From Deltaproteobacteria bacterium (GTDB lineage Bacteria > Myxococcota_A > Polyangia > Polyangiales > Ga0077539): DNA of 64,000 nt. This document shows, in pieces, positions 24,042-34,800 of the stretch. Each line of letters starts with the position of its first letter. Positions within the stretch are counted from its first letter, which is position 1. Where the stretch lies: positions 62,001 to 126,000 of the forward strand of contig CANJUR010000003.1 of assembly GCA_947477565.1 (NCBI GenBank), in the 5' to 3' direction. The notes below the pieces were generated by a model. That model was not told the DNA's origin, did no database searches, and saw only the letters and a list, made by a program, of their open reading frames with translations. A program made the position numbers and the translations under genes.

Positions 24042-24114
24042 GGCCCAAGGCTGCTAACACGACGGCCCGCGAGCGCAACAGCCGCGACCCGCACCCCGAT
24101 GGAGCGACACCGTA

Positions 24115-24558
24115 ATGGCCCTGCTTCGAGCTGGGATTGAGATTGACGCGTATTGCACGCGATGCCGTATGGACCTCACGCACCGCATCATTGCAGTGGT
24201 GAACAACAAGCCGGTGAAGGTGGAGTGCCGAACCTGCTACGGCACGCACAATTACCGGGCGCCGAAGTCGAGCCCGGTGCCCGTCGAGAAGGCCACCCGA
24301 GGAGCCGCTGCTCCGCGTGCGCCGAAGGCCTCGGCGAGACGCAGCGCAGCGGTGGAGGAGCACATCAGCGTGGCTCCGCCGCCGGGCGCTCGCATCCACG
24401 GGTACCGAATGACGGACAAGTTTTCGAGGGACCAGTGGGTATCCCACAAGGTCTTTGGCACCGGCGTGGTGACGCAGGTGTTGGGCGACGACAAGATCGA
24501 GGTGCACTTCGACGGCGTCTCGAAGGTACTCGTGCACAACCGTCCTGAAGACACCTGA
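24115..24558 (+). CDS. Zn-ribbon protein with C-terminal Tudor-like segment
   Basis: CTRCRMDLTHRI...VECRTCYGTHNY (CxxC pairs); C-terminal WVSHKVFGTGVVTQVLGDDKIEVHFDGVSKVLVHNRP. Confidence 0.7.
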   Translation: MALLRAGIEIDAYCTRCRMDLTHRIIAVVNNKPVKVECRTCYGTHNYRAPKSSPVPVEKATRGAAAPRAPKASARRSAAVEEHISVAPPPGARIHGYRMTDKFSRDQWVSHKVFGTGVVTQVLGDDKIEVHFDGVSKVLVHNRPEDT

Positions 24559-24559
24559 G

Positions 24560-24585
24560 CAGAATCCCTCGAACCAGGGATTCTG
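24560..24585. terminator. 10-bp inverted repeat immediately after the stop codon
   Basis: CAGAATCCCT-cgaacc-AGGGATTCTG perfect stem; no T tract. Confidence 0.5.
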
Positions 24586-24686
24586 AGGGTTGTGACAAGA
24601 AAGAATCTTGCCGCAGGATCACAGTCAGTTTACCTCTACGTAGCACCGCAATGAACCGGTTGGTTCGCGGTGAAGGAGTACTCCCC

Positions 24687-25112
24687 ATGGCCAAGTTGCA
24701 GAACACCAAGACCCACGACAACCTCAAGCACGCTTTTGCCGGCGAGTCGCAGGCCAATCGGCGCTACGAGTACTTCGCAAAGGCTGCGGACGTTGAGGGT
24801 TATCCCGACATCGCGGGTCTCTTTCGCGACACCGCTTCAGGCGAGACCGGCCACGCGCATGGCCACCTTGACTATCTGAAGCAGGTGGGCGACCCGGCGA
24901 CGGGCCTGCCCATCGGCTCGACGGAAAAAAACCTCGCGGCGGCCGTTCACGGCGAGACCGAGGAATATCAGACGATGTATCCGGGCTTCGCGAAGGCGGC
25001 CCGGGAAGAGGGCTTCGAGGACATCGCCGAGTGGTTCGAGACGCTCGCGAAGGCCGAGAAGTCGCACGCGGGTCGGTTCGCGAAGGCCCTCGACGGCATC
25101 AAGGGACAGTAG
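24687..25112 (+). CDS. Rubrerythrin-family diiron protein (no rubredoxin domain)
   Basis: [61 protein letters not shown]; ExxH pairs, no C-terminal CxxC. Confidence 0.92.
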   Translation: MAKLQNTKTHDNLKHAFAGESQANRRYEYFAKAADVEGYPDIAGLFRDTASGETGHAHGHLDYLKQVGDPATGLPIGSTEKNLAAAVHGETEEYQTMYPGFAKAAREEGFEDIAEWFETLAKAEKSHAGRFAKALDGIKGQ

Positions 25113-25209
25113 TCCCGCTTCGGCCTCGACTGCGCAGCTTCCGGCCCCGTTCTTCCGGGCGCCGTCATCCTCGTCCCAAAGTCCTCATTGATGGAGCACT
25201 AAACCAGTC

Positions 25210-26550
25210 GTGGAGATTAAACCCACCCCCGAGCGAACCCCCGTGTTCAACCCTGAGGATCCTATCTTCTGGGATCCGGCCGACCTGGAGGGTGAACTCC
25301 GGCGGGTGTTCGAGATCTGCCATGGATGTCGGATGTGTGTCGGGTATTGCCCGAGCTTTCCGTTCATGTTCAATCGCATCGACGATAACCACGAACTGCA
25401 CGGTCAGGCGCACTCTGCCATAACGCTCAATACGCAGGATTTCGAGACGGTCACGGACCTCTGTTTCCAGTGCAAGCTCTGTTACGTGAAATGTCCGTAC
25501 ACGCCAGACGATCCCAACAGCGACTGGCTGGTAGACCTCCCGCGATTGCTGTGGCGCGAGAAGGTAGTGCGAACCCGCCGAAATGGCGGCACTACGCTGC
25601 AGGAAAAGGCCCTGGGCGAGCCTGGAGTGCTGGGGGTCCTCAGCGCAGGCGTGATGGCACCGATCGCCAACTTCGTTACGGCGCAGTCCCTGGTGCGGCG
25701 GGCGATGGACAAAGTCGCGGGAATCGCACCGGAGTTTCTGCTGCCGACGTACGCGACGACCACATTTCCGACGTGGTTCAAGCGACATGAGCGCGGTGCA
25801 CGGCGGGATGCACCCCACGGGGAAGTGGCGATCTTCTCGACCTGCCTCGTGGACTTCAATCGCCCCCGCACCGGCGAACTGGCGGTCGCCGTGCTCGAAC
25901 ACGCGGGTTTTCGCCCCACGCTGCCGACGCAGACGTGCTGCGGAATGCCCAACATGGACACCGGTGACCTCGATCGCGTTCTGGAAAAGGCGCGTTTCAA
26001 TGTCTCCCACCTGGCCGCAGAGGTGCGTGCGGGAAGGGACATCGTCGCGCCGGGGCCGTCGTGTTCGATGACACTGAAGAAGGAATATCCCGAGTTGCTC
26101 GGGACACCGGATGCCGCGCTCGTGGCAGCGCATACCTTCGACCTGATGGAATATCTCTGGAAGCTCTGGCGCGAGGGCAAGATGCCCAGGACCTTCGCCC
26201 ACGAGCTGGGGTCAGTCGCCTATCACGCACCGTGTCACCTTCGCGCCCAGAAGATCGCGCACCCGTCGCGCTCGCTGCTGGAGAAGGTTCCGGGCACGGA
26301 GGTGACAGTGATCGAGCAGTGCTCCGTGGTGGACGGCACCTGGGGAATGAAGTCGCAATACTATGATCTTGGAGTGAAGTATTCGCGCAAGCTGGTGCGC
26401 GCAGTCGATAACGCCGAGGCGAGGTTCGTCGCGAGCGATTGTCCACTCGCCTCACAGCGAATCATGAAGGAGAACCGCGTGGCGGTGCGGCACCCAATCG
26501 AGTTGCTCGCGTACGCCTATGGGTTGACGACATTCGAGGGCGGGCCCTAA
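25210..26550 (+). CDS. GlpC/HdrD-like Fe-S oxidoreductase
   Basis: CHGCRMCVGYCPSFP and CFQCKLCYVKCPYTPDD 4Fe-4S motifs; CCG (TCCGMP) and CHLRAQ in the CCG-domain region. Confidence 0.9.
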   Translation: MEIKPTPERTPVFNPEDPIFWDPADLEGELRRVFEICHGCRMCVGYCPSFPFMFNRIDDNHELHGQAHSAITLNTQDFETVTDLCFQCKLCYVKCPYTPDDPNSDWLVDLPRLLWREKVVRTRRNGGTTLQEKALGEPGVLGVLSAGVMAPIANFVTAQSLVRRAMDKVAGIAPEFLLPTYATTTFPTWFKRHERGARRDAPHGEVAIFSTCLVDFNRPRTGELAVAVLEHAGFRPTLPTQTCCGMPNMDTGDLDRVLEKARFNVSHLAAEVRAGRDIVAPGPSCSMTLKKEYPELLGTPDAALVAAHTFDLMEYLWKLWREGKMPRTFAHELGSVAYHAPCHLRAQKIAHPSRSLLEKVPGTEVTVIEQCSVVDGTWGMKSQYYDLGVKYSRKLVRAVDNAEARFVASDCPLASQRIMKENRVAVRHPIELLAYAYGLTTFEGGP

Positions 26551-26575
26551 AGGCCTCACAGGAGAAGACGACACC

Positions 26576-27181
26576 ATGCGTAAGGTCCGCCTCGACGATC
26601 TAATCGGACTGAAGGAATACGAGGAGATTCGGCCGCGGTTTCGCGAGCGGATCATCGCGCACAAGCGCGTTCGCCGCGTTCTGATTGGTCCGGAAATGAC
26701 TCTGCTCTTTGAGGACCACGACACCGTGCTGAGCCAGGTGCAAGAGATGCTGCGCGCCGAACGCATCACGCTGCCCACTGCGGTGGCCGAAGAACTGGCG
26801 GTTTACAATGACCTCGTCCCGGAAGACGGCGGCCTCGCAGCCACCCTGATGATCGAGATCGAGGACCCGGAGGTACGCGAGCGCAAACGACGAGAGTATG
26901 TCGGCCTGGACGACGCATTGACCCTGGAGTTGGGCGACGTGACCGTACGTGGCTCCTTCGATGCACTCGGGCGCTTCGAAGACCGTACCGCTGCCGTACG
27001 CTTCGTGAACTTCGCGCTGCCTCCGGACGGCCGCGCGAGGCTCCTCGATGCCGCGACGACCGTGACGCTGAAGGTGCAGCACCCGAAGTACGCCGCGAGC
27101 GTGACGCTGTCCGATGAGATTCGACGATCGCTCGCCATCGATCTCGATCCGCTCAATGCGGAAGCCATGCGCAAGGCTTGA
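26576..27181 (+). CDS. DUF3501-family protein
   Basis: Sequence features and position immediately after the rubrerythrin and Fe-S oxidoreductase genes. Confidence 0.8.
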   Translation: MRKVRLDDLIGLKEYEEIRPRFRERIIAHKRVRRVLIGPEMTLLFEDHDTVLSQVQEMLRAERITLPTAVAEELAVYNDLVPEDGGLAATLMIEIEDPEVRERKRREYVGLDDALTLELGDVTVRGSFDALGRFEDRTAAVRFVNFALPPDGRARLLDAATTVTLKVQHPKYAASVTLSDEIRRSLAIDLDPLNAEAMRKA

Positions 27182-27191
27182 AGAATATCTG

Positions 27192-27220
27192 TTGACAGGT
27201 CGGAGGGGCCAGGAGTATCA
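27192..27220 (+). promoter_or_regulatory. Candidate sigma70-type promoter for tRNA-Val
   Basis: TTGACA-N17-GTATCA about 14 bp upstream of the tRNA 5' end. Confidence 0.5.
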
Positions 27221-27233
27221 GATCGGTCCCGTT

Positions 27234-27308
27234 GCGGGCATAACTCAGCGGTAGAGTGCGACCTTCACACGGTCGAAGTCGTAGGTTCAAGTCCTACTGC
27301 CCGTACCA
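27234..27308 (+). tRNA. tRNA-Val (anticodon CAC), CCA encoded
   Basis: GCGGGCA...TGCCCGT-ACCA acceptor, CGACC-TTCACAC-GGTCG anticodon arm, GTAGG-TTCAAGT-CCTAC T-arm. Confidence 0.92.
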
Positions 27309-27462
27309 ATAAGCCGTTCTTCCGGAATGGCTATAATTCACTGCTCAATGTCTGCCGGGACAGACATTGGCGGCACAGCATTATTGCTTTGCTGAGCTCT
27401 CCGCACTCTGTGTTTGCCCGGCGGACGTCAAGAGGCACTCGTTTGCCATTCAGGGGAGTACA

Positions 27463-28719
27463 GTGCCGATCAGCGTGCTGTTTTCCCAACTTGGCCTCTC
27501 CGAACCCCTCCTTCGTGCCATTGCCCGGCGCGAGTACCTTGAGCCGACCGCCGTGCAGGTCGCCGTGATCCCGGAGGTGCTGCAGGGGCGCGACGTCTGG
27601 GCCACGGCGAGCACCGGCACGGGAAAGACCGCGGCGTTTGCACTGCCGATTCTCGAGATGCTGGCCAGACGGCCGCGGCGTCCTCAGCGACGGGTCTATG
27701 CGCTCGTGCTTGTTCCGACGCGCGAGTTGGCCGAGCAGGTGGCCTCGGCGATCTCGGCGTATGGCTACTTCCTGCCTGAGCGACCGAAGACGGTCGTCGT
27801 TCTCGGAGGAGTGTCGATCAACCCACAGATGATGAACCTCCGCGGCGGTGCAGACATCGTCGTGGCCACGCCCGGCCGCCTGCTCGACCTCGTAGGCAAG
27901 AACGCCCTCTCGCTCGCAGACCTCTCGATACTCGTGCTCGACGAGGCCGACCGCCTGCTCGATCAGGGCTTCGCAGACGAACTCGGACGCATCCTTTCGC
28001 TTGCGCCCGCGCGCCGACAGACGCTTCTCTTCTCCGCGACCTTCGCATCCGCAGTCACACGGCTCGCCGAATCACTCCTCTACGACCCCCTACGCGTCGA
28101 TGTCGCCGCCGCGCCGATGGAGGCACCGGCCATCGAGCATCGCGCCATCGAGGTCGACCCGCCGAGACGCACGCACCTCCTGCTGCAACTGATCAACGAG
28201 GCGGGATGGAGCCGAGTGATCGTCTTCGTCGCCACGACCTATGCGACCGAACACGTCGCGCAGAAGCTTCGCGGCCTCGGTATCGCCGCCGCCCCGTTGC
28301 ACGGCAAGCTCAGTCAAGGCGCGCGAACGCAGGTGCTCGAGGACTTCCGTTCGAGCCGGGTCCGAGTGCTCGTGGCGACAGACCTCGCCGCGCGCGGCCT
28401 CGACATCAAGGGACTCCCGGCGGTCGTGAACTACGACGTCCCACGGTCGCCGAGCGACTACGTCCACCGCGTCGGACGAACTGGCCGCGCAGGCGAAAAC
28501 GGCGTCGCCGTCAGCTTCGTCACCGCCGCCACGCACGCGAATTTCTCGCACACTGAAAAGCGCCAGAACCTCGACCTGCAGCGCGAGACGGTCGTCGGCT
28601 TCGAGCCCATCGAGACACCCCCGCCGACGGATCCGAACGGCGGCGTGAAGGGCAGGCGGAAGAGCAAGAAAGACAAGCTCCGCGAGGCCGCCGCAAAAGT
28701 AGCGCCACGCGAAGAGTAA
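27463..28719 (+). CDS. DEAD-box RNA helicase
   Basis: Q-motif, ASTGTGKTAAF, VLDEADRLLD, SATF, HRVGRTGRAG; GTG start at 27463. Confidence 0.94.
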   Translation: MPISVLFSQLGLSEPLLRAIARREYLEPTAVQVAVIPEVLQGRDVWATASTGTGKTAAFALPILEMLARRPRRPQRRVYALVLVPTRELAEQVASAISAYGYFLPERPKTVVVLGGVSINPQMMNLRGGADIVVATPGRLLDLVGKNALSLADLSILVLDEADRLLDQGFADELGRILSLAPARRQTLLFSATFASAVTRLAESLLYDPLRVDVAAAPMEAPAIEHRAIEVDPPRRTHLLLQLINEAGWSRVIVFVATTYATEHVAQKLRGLGIAAAPLHGKLSQGARTQVLEDFRSSRVRVLVATDLAARGLDIKGLPAVVNYDVPRSPSDYVHRVGRTGRAGENGVAVSFVTAATHANFSHTEKRQNLDLQRETVVGFEPIETPPPTDPNGGVKGRRKSKKDKLREAAAKVAPREE

Positions 28720-28907
28720 AAGGCAGACCGGTCAGGTGTTGGACTCGTGCACAAAGAGCGCGGGACAGCGCACCGCGCGCATCACCGCAGCCGCGTTGAT
28801 CCAGGGAATGTGGGTCGCGTGCCGAAGTGACGACGTAAGCAACCGCGTTCTCCGAAGTGTGTCCGCGGTCCGTGGCGATGATCAGGGTTCTGATCCCGGG
28901 GGCTGCA

Positions 28908-29840
28908 TCACGAAGTGGGGATTTGCCCGGGCGCAGCGCAGAACACCCGCAGATGCTCGCGCGCCGTGTTCTCGTGGATCGCGAGCACCGGGCCGATGCC
29001 TCCGGAGCGGTCGCGCTGGTAGCCACCGGCGAGGTTCCAGACCAACGGGATGCGGGCGCTCGCGAGGCTCTCGAAGACCTGCGCGTCGCGGGCCCGGAGT
29101 TGCTCGGTCGTGAGCCAGCCCCCGAGAGGGTCTTTGACGTGAGGATCAGCGCCCGCCTGATAGAGCACCAGATCGAAGTCGGCGAGAGCGCGCAACTCCT
29201 CCCCGAGCCTCGCGAAGAACGCGCTCACCTGGGCAGGCCGATCAAATTCCGCCCCGGCGGTGAAGTGCCGCACCCACGGGGGGTCGCCGAGGCGCGAGAG
29301 AATGTCCACGGTGCCATCCCCGAAATGGTGGTCGCAGTCGAGAATCGCGACCTTGCGGACGAGCCCCTCGGCGCGCAGCGCGAGAGCCGTCACCATCAGC
29401 CCGTTGAACGTGCAGAAGCCCCCGCCGTGGGCCCACCTCGCGTGATGGAAACCCGACACCGGCGCGCACACCGCGACCCCCTCGCGCACCGCCACGCGGG
29501 CACCATCGAGCATCGCTCCGGAGGTGTACGGCAACGACGCGGCCACGGACTCATCGAGGGAGCCAAAGCCGTTCGCGCGACGCCGGGCGAGCACGTCCTC
29601 GACGTAGGTACGATCGTGCGCCCGCTCGAGCGCGCTGAGCGGGGCTGGCGTCGGCTCGATCACGCGCATGGGTAATCCGGCGCGACGCCATGCGGCGACC
29701 GCCTGTGCGGGCTTCGCAGCGCTGGGTGACAACCCTTCCGCCGTCGCCTGCATCCGCTCGCCAAACATTACGATCATCGGTGTAGCTGCTCGCATCATCG
29801 GACCTCCGTGTTGGATCCCATTGATACGTTTCGCTGACAT
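28908..29840 (-). CDS. Histone-deacetylase-family (acetoin utilization/AphA-like) protein
   Basis: SGFHHARWAHGGGFCTFNG, LDCDHHFGDGT, YQAGADPH, NLAGGYQ. Confidence 0.9.
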   Translation of the reverse strand: MSAKRINGIQHGGPMMRAATPMIVMFGERMQATAEGLSPSAAKPAQAVAAWRRAGLPMRVIEPTPAPLSALERAHDRTYVEDVLARRRANGFGSLDESVAASLPYTSGAMLDGARVAVREGVAVCAPVSGFHHARWAHGGGFCTFNGLMVTALALRAEGLVRKVAILDCDHHFGDGTVDILSRLGDPPWVRHFTAGAEFDRPAQVSAFFARLGEELRALADFDLVLYQAGADPHVKDPLGGWLTTEQLRARDAQVFESLASARIPLVWNLAGGYQRDRSGGIGPVLAIHENTAREHLRVFCAAPGQIPTS

Positions 29841-29847
29841 GCTCCGC

Positions 29848-29884
29848 CAGTCATGGCAGCGTCATGCGCATGACTGATCAGTCA
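29848..29884. promoter_or_regulatory. Overlapping inverted repeats at the HDAC/LysR divergent junction
   Basis: CAGTCATG-N13-CATGACTG (29848-29876) and perfect palindrome TGACTGATCAGTCA (29871-29884). Confidence 0.5.
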
Positions 29885-30775
29885 GTAGTGGAGCGGGTCA
29901 CCCGGGGTCTGTCGATCGAGCGCCTGGAGAGCTTCCTCGCCATCGCGGAGGCCGGCGGCATCGCGAAGGCTGCGCCGGGCAACCCCTCGCGGCAGAGCCA
30001 ACTGAGCCGCCAACTGCGCGAGGTACAGGCCGCGCTTGGGGTGCGACTCGTGGCCCCGGCAGGGCGCGGCGTGGCCCTCACGACCGAAGGGGTGCGCCTG
30101 CGAGGGGTGCTCCGTGACCTCCTCGCGGGTCTCGCGGCGGTGAGCCGTTCGGGCGCGGTCCAACCACTGGAGGTGACGCTCGCGGCGGGCGACAGCGTGC
30201 TGCGCTGGGTCGTGCTCCCGCACCTCGCTGCAGCTGTCGCATCGGAAGCAACAGTGCGAATCACCCTGCGCGCGGTGAGCGACGGCGGCGCCGCCATGCG
30301 CGACGGCGATTGCGAGATGGCCATCGTCCAGAGCGGCCCGCGCGGCGATGGCCTCCAGGCGCGCCGGCTCGGAACGATGCGGTTCGCGCTGTTCGTGCCC
30401 CGGGCCGTCAGTCGGCGTGTGCTTTCGCCCGCGGCGCTCGCAGCGCTGCCATTCGTCGCCGTCACCGCCGACCCCGAACCGCTCCGCAAGCTTGAGGCTT
30501 CCTTGCGCCGCCCGGTGGAGGTGGCGCTCCGCTGCGAGACCTTCCCACAGGCCGCGCAGGCGGTCGCCTCGGGGCACTTCGCGGCGGTGCTACCCGCCCT
30601 CGCCGAGATGGACATTCCTGCGACCGCGGCGGCCCCGATCGAGGTCCCGGGGCTCGGCCCACTTCGCGTGACCCTCACGCTCCTTGCGCGCGCTCGAACG
30701 CTCGAGGCCACGCCCGCCCTGGCGAGGCTATTTCCTCTTCTTGCGCGACACATTGGGGCCGGCCTCGTCGCGTAA
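29864..30775 (+). CDS. LysR-family transcriptional regulator
   Basis: N-terminal IERLESFLAIAEAGGIAKAA...QSQLSRQLREVQAALGVRLV HTH and a substrate-binding-like C-terminus. Confidence 0.82.
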   Translation: MRMTDQSVVERVTRGLSIERLESFLAIAEAGGIAKAAPGNPSRQSQLSRQLREVQAALGVRLVAPAGRGVALTTEGVRLRGVLRDLLAGLAAVSRSGAVQPLEVTLAAGDSVLRWVVLPHLAAAVASEATVRITLRAVSDGGAAMRDGDCEMAIVQSGPRGDGLQARRLGTMRFALFVPRAVSRRVLSPAALAALPFVAVTADPEPLRKLEASLRRPVEVALRCETFPQAAQAVASGHFAAVLPALAEMDIPATAAAPIEVPGLGPLRVTLTLLARARTLEATPALARLFPLLARHIGAGLVA

Positions 30776-30986
30776 GAACGGACCTGCGTCACGTCGTCGC
30801 AGCGCCCAGCAACCCGCGGAAGTGCCGTTCAGGCCGTGATATCGATCCGACCCTGATGAACTGAACTTCTCTCCTCGCGCTCTCCTCGCTCCGCCTCGTG
30901 GCCTGCTCGAACAACGCGGTCGCTCCGATCGCCCGGCCCGGAGCCGACCGTCACTGCAGGTATCCGGAGGCGGCAGAAAGGCCCGG

Positions 30987-31748
30987 TCAGTATCGGGAGG
31001 AGCTCTGGAGAATGCGGGCAGCGGCGAAGGCTGCGCCAAAGCCATTATCGATGTTGCAGACCGTCACTCCGGAGGCGCAACTCGTGAGCATCGACGCGAG
31101 CGCAGCGAGGCCGCCGAGTGCCGCGCCGTACCCCACCGAAGTGGGCACTGCGATCACCGGAATCGAGACCATTCCGCCGACCGCGCTTGGCAACGCACCC
31201 TCCATGCCCGCCACCACAATGGCCACCGCGCAGCGATCAAACACGTTGCGCCTCGCGAGCAATCGGTGCACCCCGGCGACCCCGACGTCGTAGACGCGCT
31301 CGACGGAGACCCCGAGCATGCGAAGAGTCTCGCAGGCCTCCTCGGCCACCGGAGCATCCGAGGTGCCCGCGCACACCACCGCGACCGGGTTTTGTCCGAG
31401 CACGGGGATGGGGTGCACCTCGAGCGTCGCGATGCGAGCGACCGGGTGATACCGCACCGTTGGCAATTGCGCGCGCACGGCCTCGGCCTTCGCCGGGTCG
31501 ATGCGTGTGATCAGCACGTTGGCGTCCCTCCGCGCGAGCTCTTCGGTGATGCCGATCACCTGCTCGGCCGTCTTGCCTTCGCCGAGAATCACCTCCGGAA
31601 TGCCCTGTCGGAGCGCCCGGTGATGATCGACCATCGCATAGCCAAGATCGACGAAGGGCAGGTCGCGCAGGCCGGACATCGCGGCATCGACGGAGAGTCC
31701 GCCGGTGCCCACCTGTTCGAGCAGATCTCGAAGCTTCTTTGGGTCCAT
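30987..31748 (-). CDS. larB: Nickel pincer cofactor biosynthesis protein LarB
   Basis: AGTSDAPVAEEA, DVGVAGVHRLL, VAGMEGALPSAVGG, PTSVGYGAALGGLAALASML motifs. Confidence 0.92.
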   Translation of the reverse strand: MDPKKLRDLLEQVGTGGLSVDAAMSGLRDLPFVDLGYAMVDHHRALRQGIPEVILGEGKTAEQVIGITEELARRDANVLITRIDPAKAEAVRAQLPTVRYHPVARIATLEVHPIPVLGQNPVAVVCAGTSDAPVAEEACETLRMLGVSVERVYDVGVAGVHRLLARRNVFDRCAVAIVVAGMEGALPSAVGGMVSIPVIAVPTSVGYGAALGGLAALASMLTSCASGVTVCNIDNGFGAAFAAARILQSSSRY

Positions 31749-31761
31749 CAGGGGGGCGTAT

Positions 31762-32516
<755 letters not shown>

Positions 32517-32520
<4 letters not shown>

Positions 32521-33098
32521 GGCAATGCGCTCCCTGGCGCGACGGGGATGAGCCAGCGACGGAGCACCGCGCGGAGCAACGGCGTGGCGTGGAGATAGAT
32601 GCCGGGCAACCAGAGTGGCACCCCCCAGAGGTCGGGATGTCGGTAATGAAAGGTCCCGGTCGATGCGAGGAGTGCCTCGAAAATGGTTCCGCCGATGGCG
32701 AACTGGAGGCTGCTCCAACCGAGGCCGGGCGCGCTCAGTGACCATGAGCGCAATGCGAAAGTGAACACATAGAGACCGAGGAGCCAGCGTGGCGACCCCT
32801 GGAGCGGACCGCTCACGCCATACGCGAGAACCATCCAGCCGAGCGCCCAGGCCGCCTCTCGGGTACCCCAGCGGTCGCGCGGCCCTTCCCGTAGATCACG
32901 AAGGAAACCCAGCTTGCGTGCCCTGGTGAGATACCCGAAGAGCCCGATCAGGGTGGCGACAGCGAACAGCAATGGCACCCAGGGGGCCTGACCAAACATC
33001 GACCCATCACGGTACTCAAGCACGCCGAAACGCACTTGCAGCTGATCGAGCAGCGTACACAACACTGAGCCGAACGAGATCGCGAGGAGCCATTGCAT
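32517..33098 (-). CDS. Multi-pass membrane protein
   Basis: MQWLLAISFGSVLCTLLDQLQV start; several hydrophobic segments; 4-bp GTGA overlap with the SDR gene. Confidence 0.7.
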
Positions 33099-33152
33099 CA
33101 CTGGGAGTTGCGGTTGTTGTACCGTGCTCTCGAAGGAGCTGGGAAGCGACGA

Positions 33153-34058
33153 ATGGCCGAGCCGATATTGGAGTCGAGCGTGCTGGCGAACGGTGTTCGC
33201 TTTCACTACGGAACACAGGGGCAGGGGCCGCTGGTGCTGCTGGTGCACGGCTTCCCGGAGCGCTGGTTCTCCTGGCGCTGGCAGATTCCGGCGCTCGCCG
33301 CCGCGGGCTACCGCGTGGTGGCGCCAGACCTGCGCGGGTATGGCCTCAGCGACAAGCCGCCCGGCGGATACGAGATCACCAACCTGGCGCGTGACATCGC
33401 CCAGATGATTCGCGCGCTCGGCGAAGATCAGGCCACCCTCATCGGTCACGATTGGGGAGGAGCTCTGACCTGGGAGACGGTGAGCCGGCACCCCGAGGTG
33501 GTCTCCCGCTATGGGGTCATCAACTGCCCGCATCCGGCGGTGATGCGGCGAGCGTTTCTGTCGTCAACGGCACAGCTAAGGCGTAGCTGGTACATGTTCG
33601 CGTTCAACCTGCCGTGGCTCCCGGAGCGACTGATCGCGCGCGATGGCGGAGCAGCCGTGGAGAAGATGTTCCACGCAATGGCAGTGGATCGCAGTCGATT
33701 CACCTCAGAGGAAATGGCGCCGTTTTGCAGGAGTGTTGCAGACCCGGAGTCCGTGACTCCAATGCTGGCCTATTACCGACAAGCCATTCGTCAGGCGCTG
33801 CAGCCCTGGAAGGTCGCGCCGTACCCCGTCATAGAAAAGCCAGGCCTGCTGCTCTGGGCGGAAGAGGATAAAGCACTGGGACTTGAACTCCTCGCGCCGC
33901 ACTCGCGCTTCGCTCACAATCTGCGCATCCAGCGAATCTCAGGGTGTGGACACTTCTGCACGCAAGAGCAACCTGAGGCCGTCAATCGATATCTCCTCCA
34001 TTGGCTGGAGGAGACCGCAATCACTCCAGGAAGAAGCTCCGCACCGCCATCGGCGTGA
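33153..34058 (+). CDS. Alpha/beta hydrolase (epoxide-hydrolase-like)
   Basis: LVLLVHGFPERWFSWRWQ, IGHDWGGALTWE, GHFCTQEQPEAVN. Confidence 0.9.
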   Translation: MAEPILESSVLANGVRFHYGTQGQGPLVLLVHGFPERWFSWRWQIPALAAAGYRVVAPDLRGYGLSDKPPGGYEITNLARDIAQMIRALGEDQATLIGHDWGGALTWETVSRHPEVVSRYGVINCPHPAVMRRAFLSSTAQLRRSWYMFAFNLPWLPERLIARDGGAAVEKMFHAMAVDRSRFTSEEMAPFCRSVADPESVTPMLAYYRQAIRQALQPWKVAPYPVIEKPGLLLWAEEDKALGLELLAPHSRFAHNLRIQRISGCGHFCTQEQPEAVNRYLLHWLEETAITPGRSSAPPSA

Positions 34059-34668
34059 ACGGCCCCGCGGTCGCGCCGATCTGACCGTTGTTGAATAGCG
34101 CTGTATACACAGCGATTTCGACGGTGTTCCCGCCGCCACCCGCAACGAGCACCCCCCAATCTCGCGTATTCGGGGTCCAGGTCGTCGCGGACTGCTGCCG
34201 ACGCAGAATCGTCTCGCCGTTGACCCGGAAGCGCAGTTCGTACGCGCGACCGGAGAATGGCTCACAGTGCGCCTCGGCCGCAGGGAGCAGCGTCGTCCAG
34301 CGGGCAAACTCATCGGCCAGGGTCATCGCGCGAGGCGCCGGCAGTCGGCGGCGCGAAGCGGTCGGGGCCGTCCAGACAAAGGTGAACGGCGTGGCGCGCG
34401 GAAGGCGCTGTGACTCCATCGGCGCAGTCACGGTCGCCGCGCGGGCGTCTTGCACTGATGAGCGCGTAGCGATGGCGTCATCGAAGACAGTGCAGGCCTC
34501 ATCCGAGAAGCGATCACCGGCAGGGGCACAGACAGGAAGGCTGATCTGCGCGGGATCGGTACAGGATGGAGACACCGGGGTGAGGTCATGACCGCAGCCA
34601 CCGAGGGCCACCGCGAACACCAAGAGCGGAGTGGAAATCAAACGGGCGCGGCATGAAAGAATTGCCAT
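34021..34668 (-). CDS. Hypothetical lipoprotein
   Basis: MAILSCRARLISTPLLVFAVALGGCGHD lipobox. Confidence 0.6.
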   Translation of the reverse strand: MAILSCRARLISTPLLVFAVALGGCGHDLTPVSPSCTDPAQISLPVCAPAGDRFSDEACTVFDDAIATRSSVQDARAATVTAPMESQRLPRATPFTFVWTAPTASRRRLPAPRAMTLADEFARWTTLLPAAEAHCEPFSGRAYELRFRVNGETILRRQQSATTWTPNTRDWGVLVAGGGGNTVEIAVYTALFNNGQIGATAGPFTPMAVRSFFLE

Positions 34669-34800
34669 GCGACGGATCGTACCGGGAAGTGACGCATTTA
34701 CCAGACGACAGATTGACGCAGGCGTGGGCCTACAGAATGGCTTCGCCAGCTCCACCGGGAGCTTCTCTGCTTTGTGCTGATCAACCGCCCGTAAGGGCTT

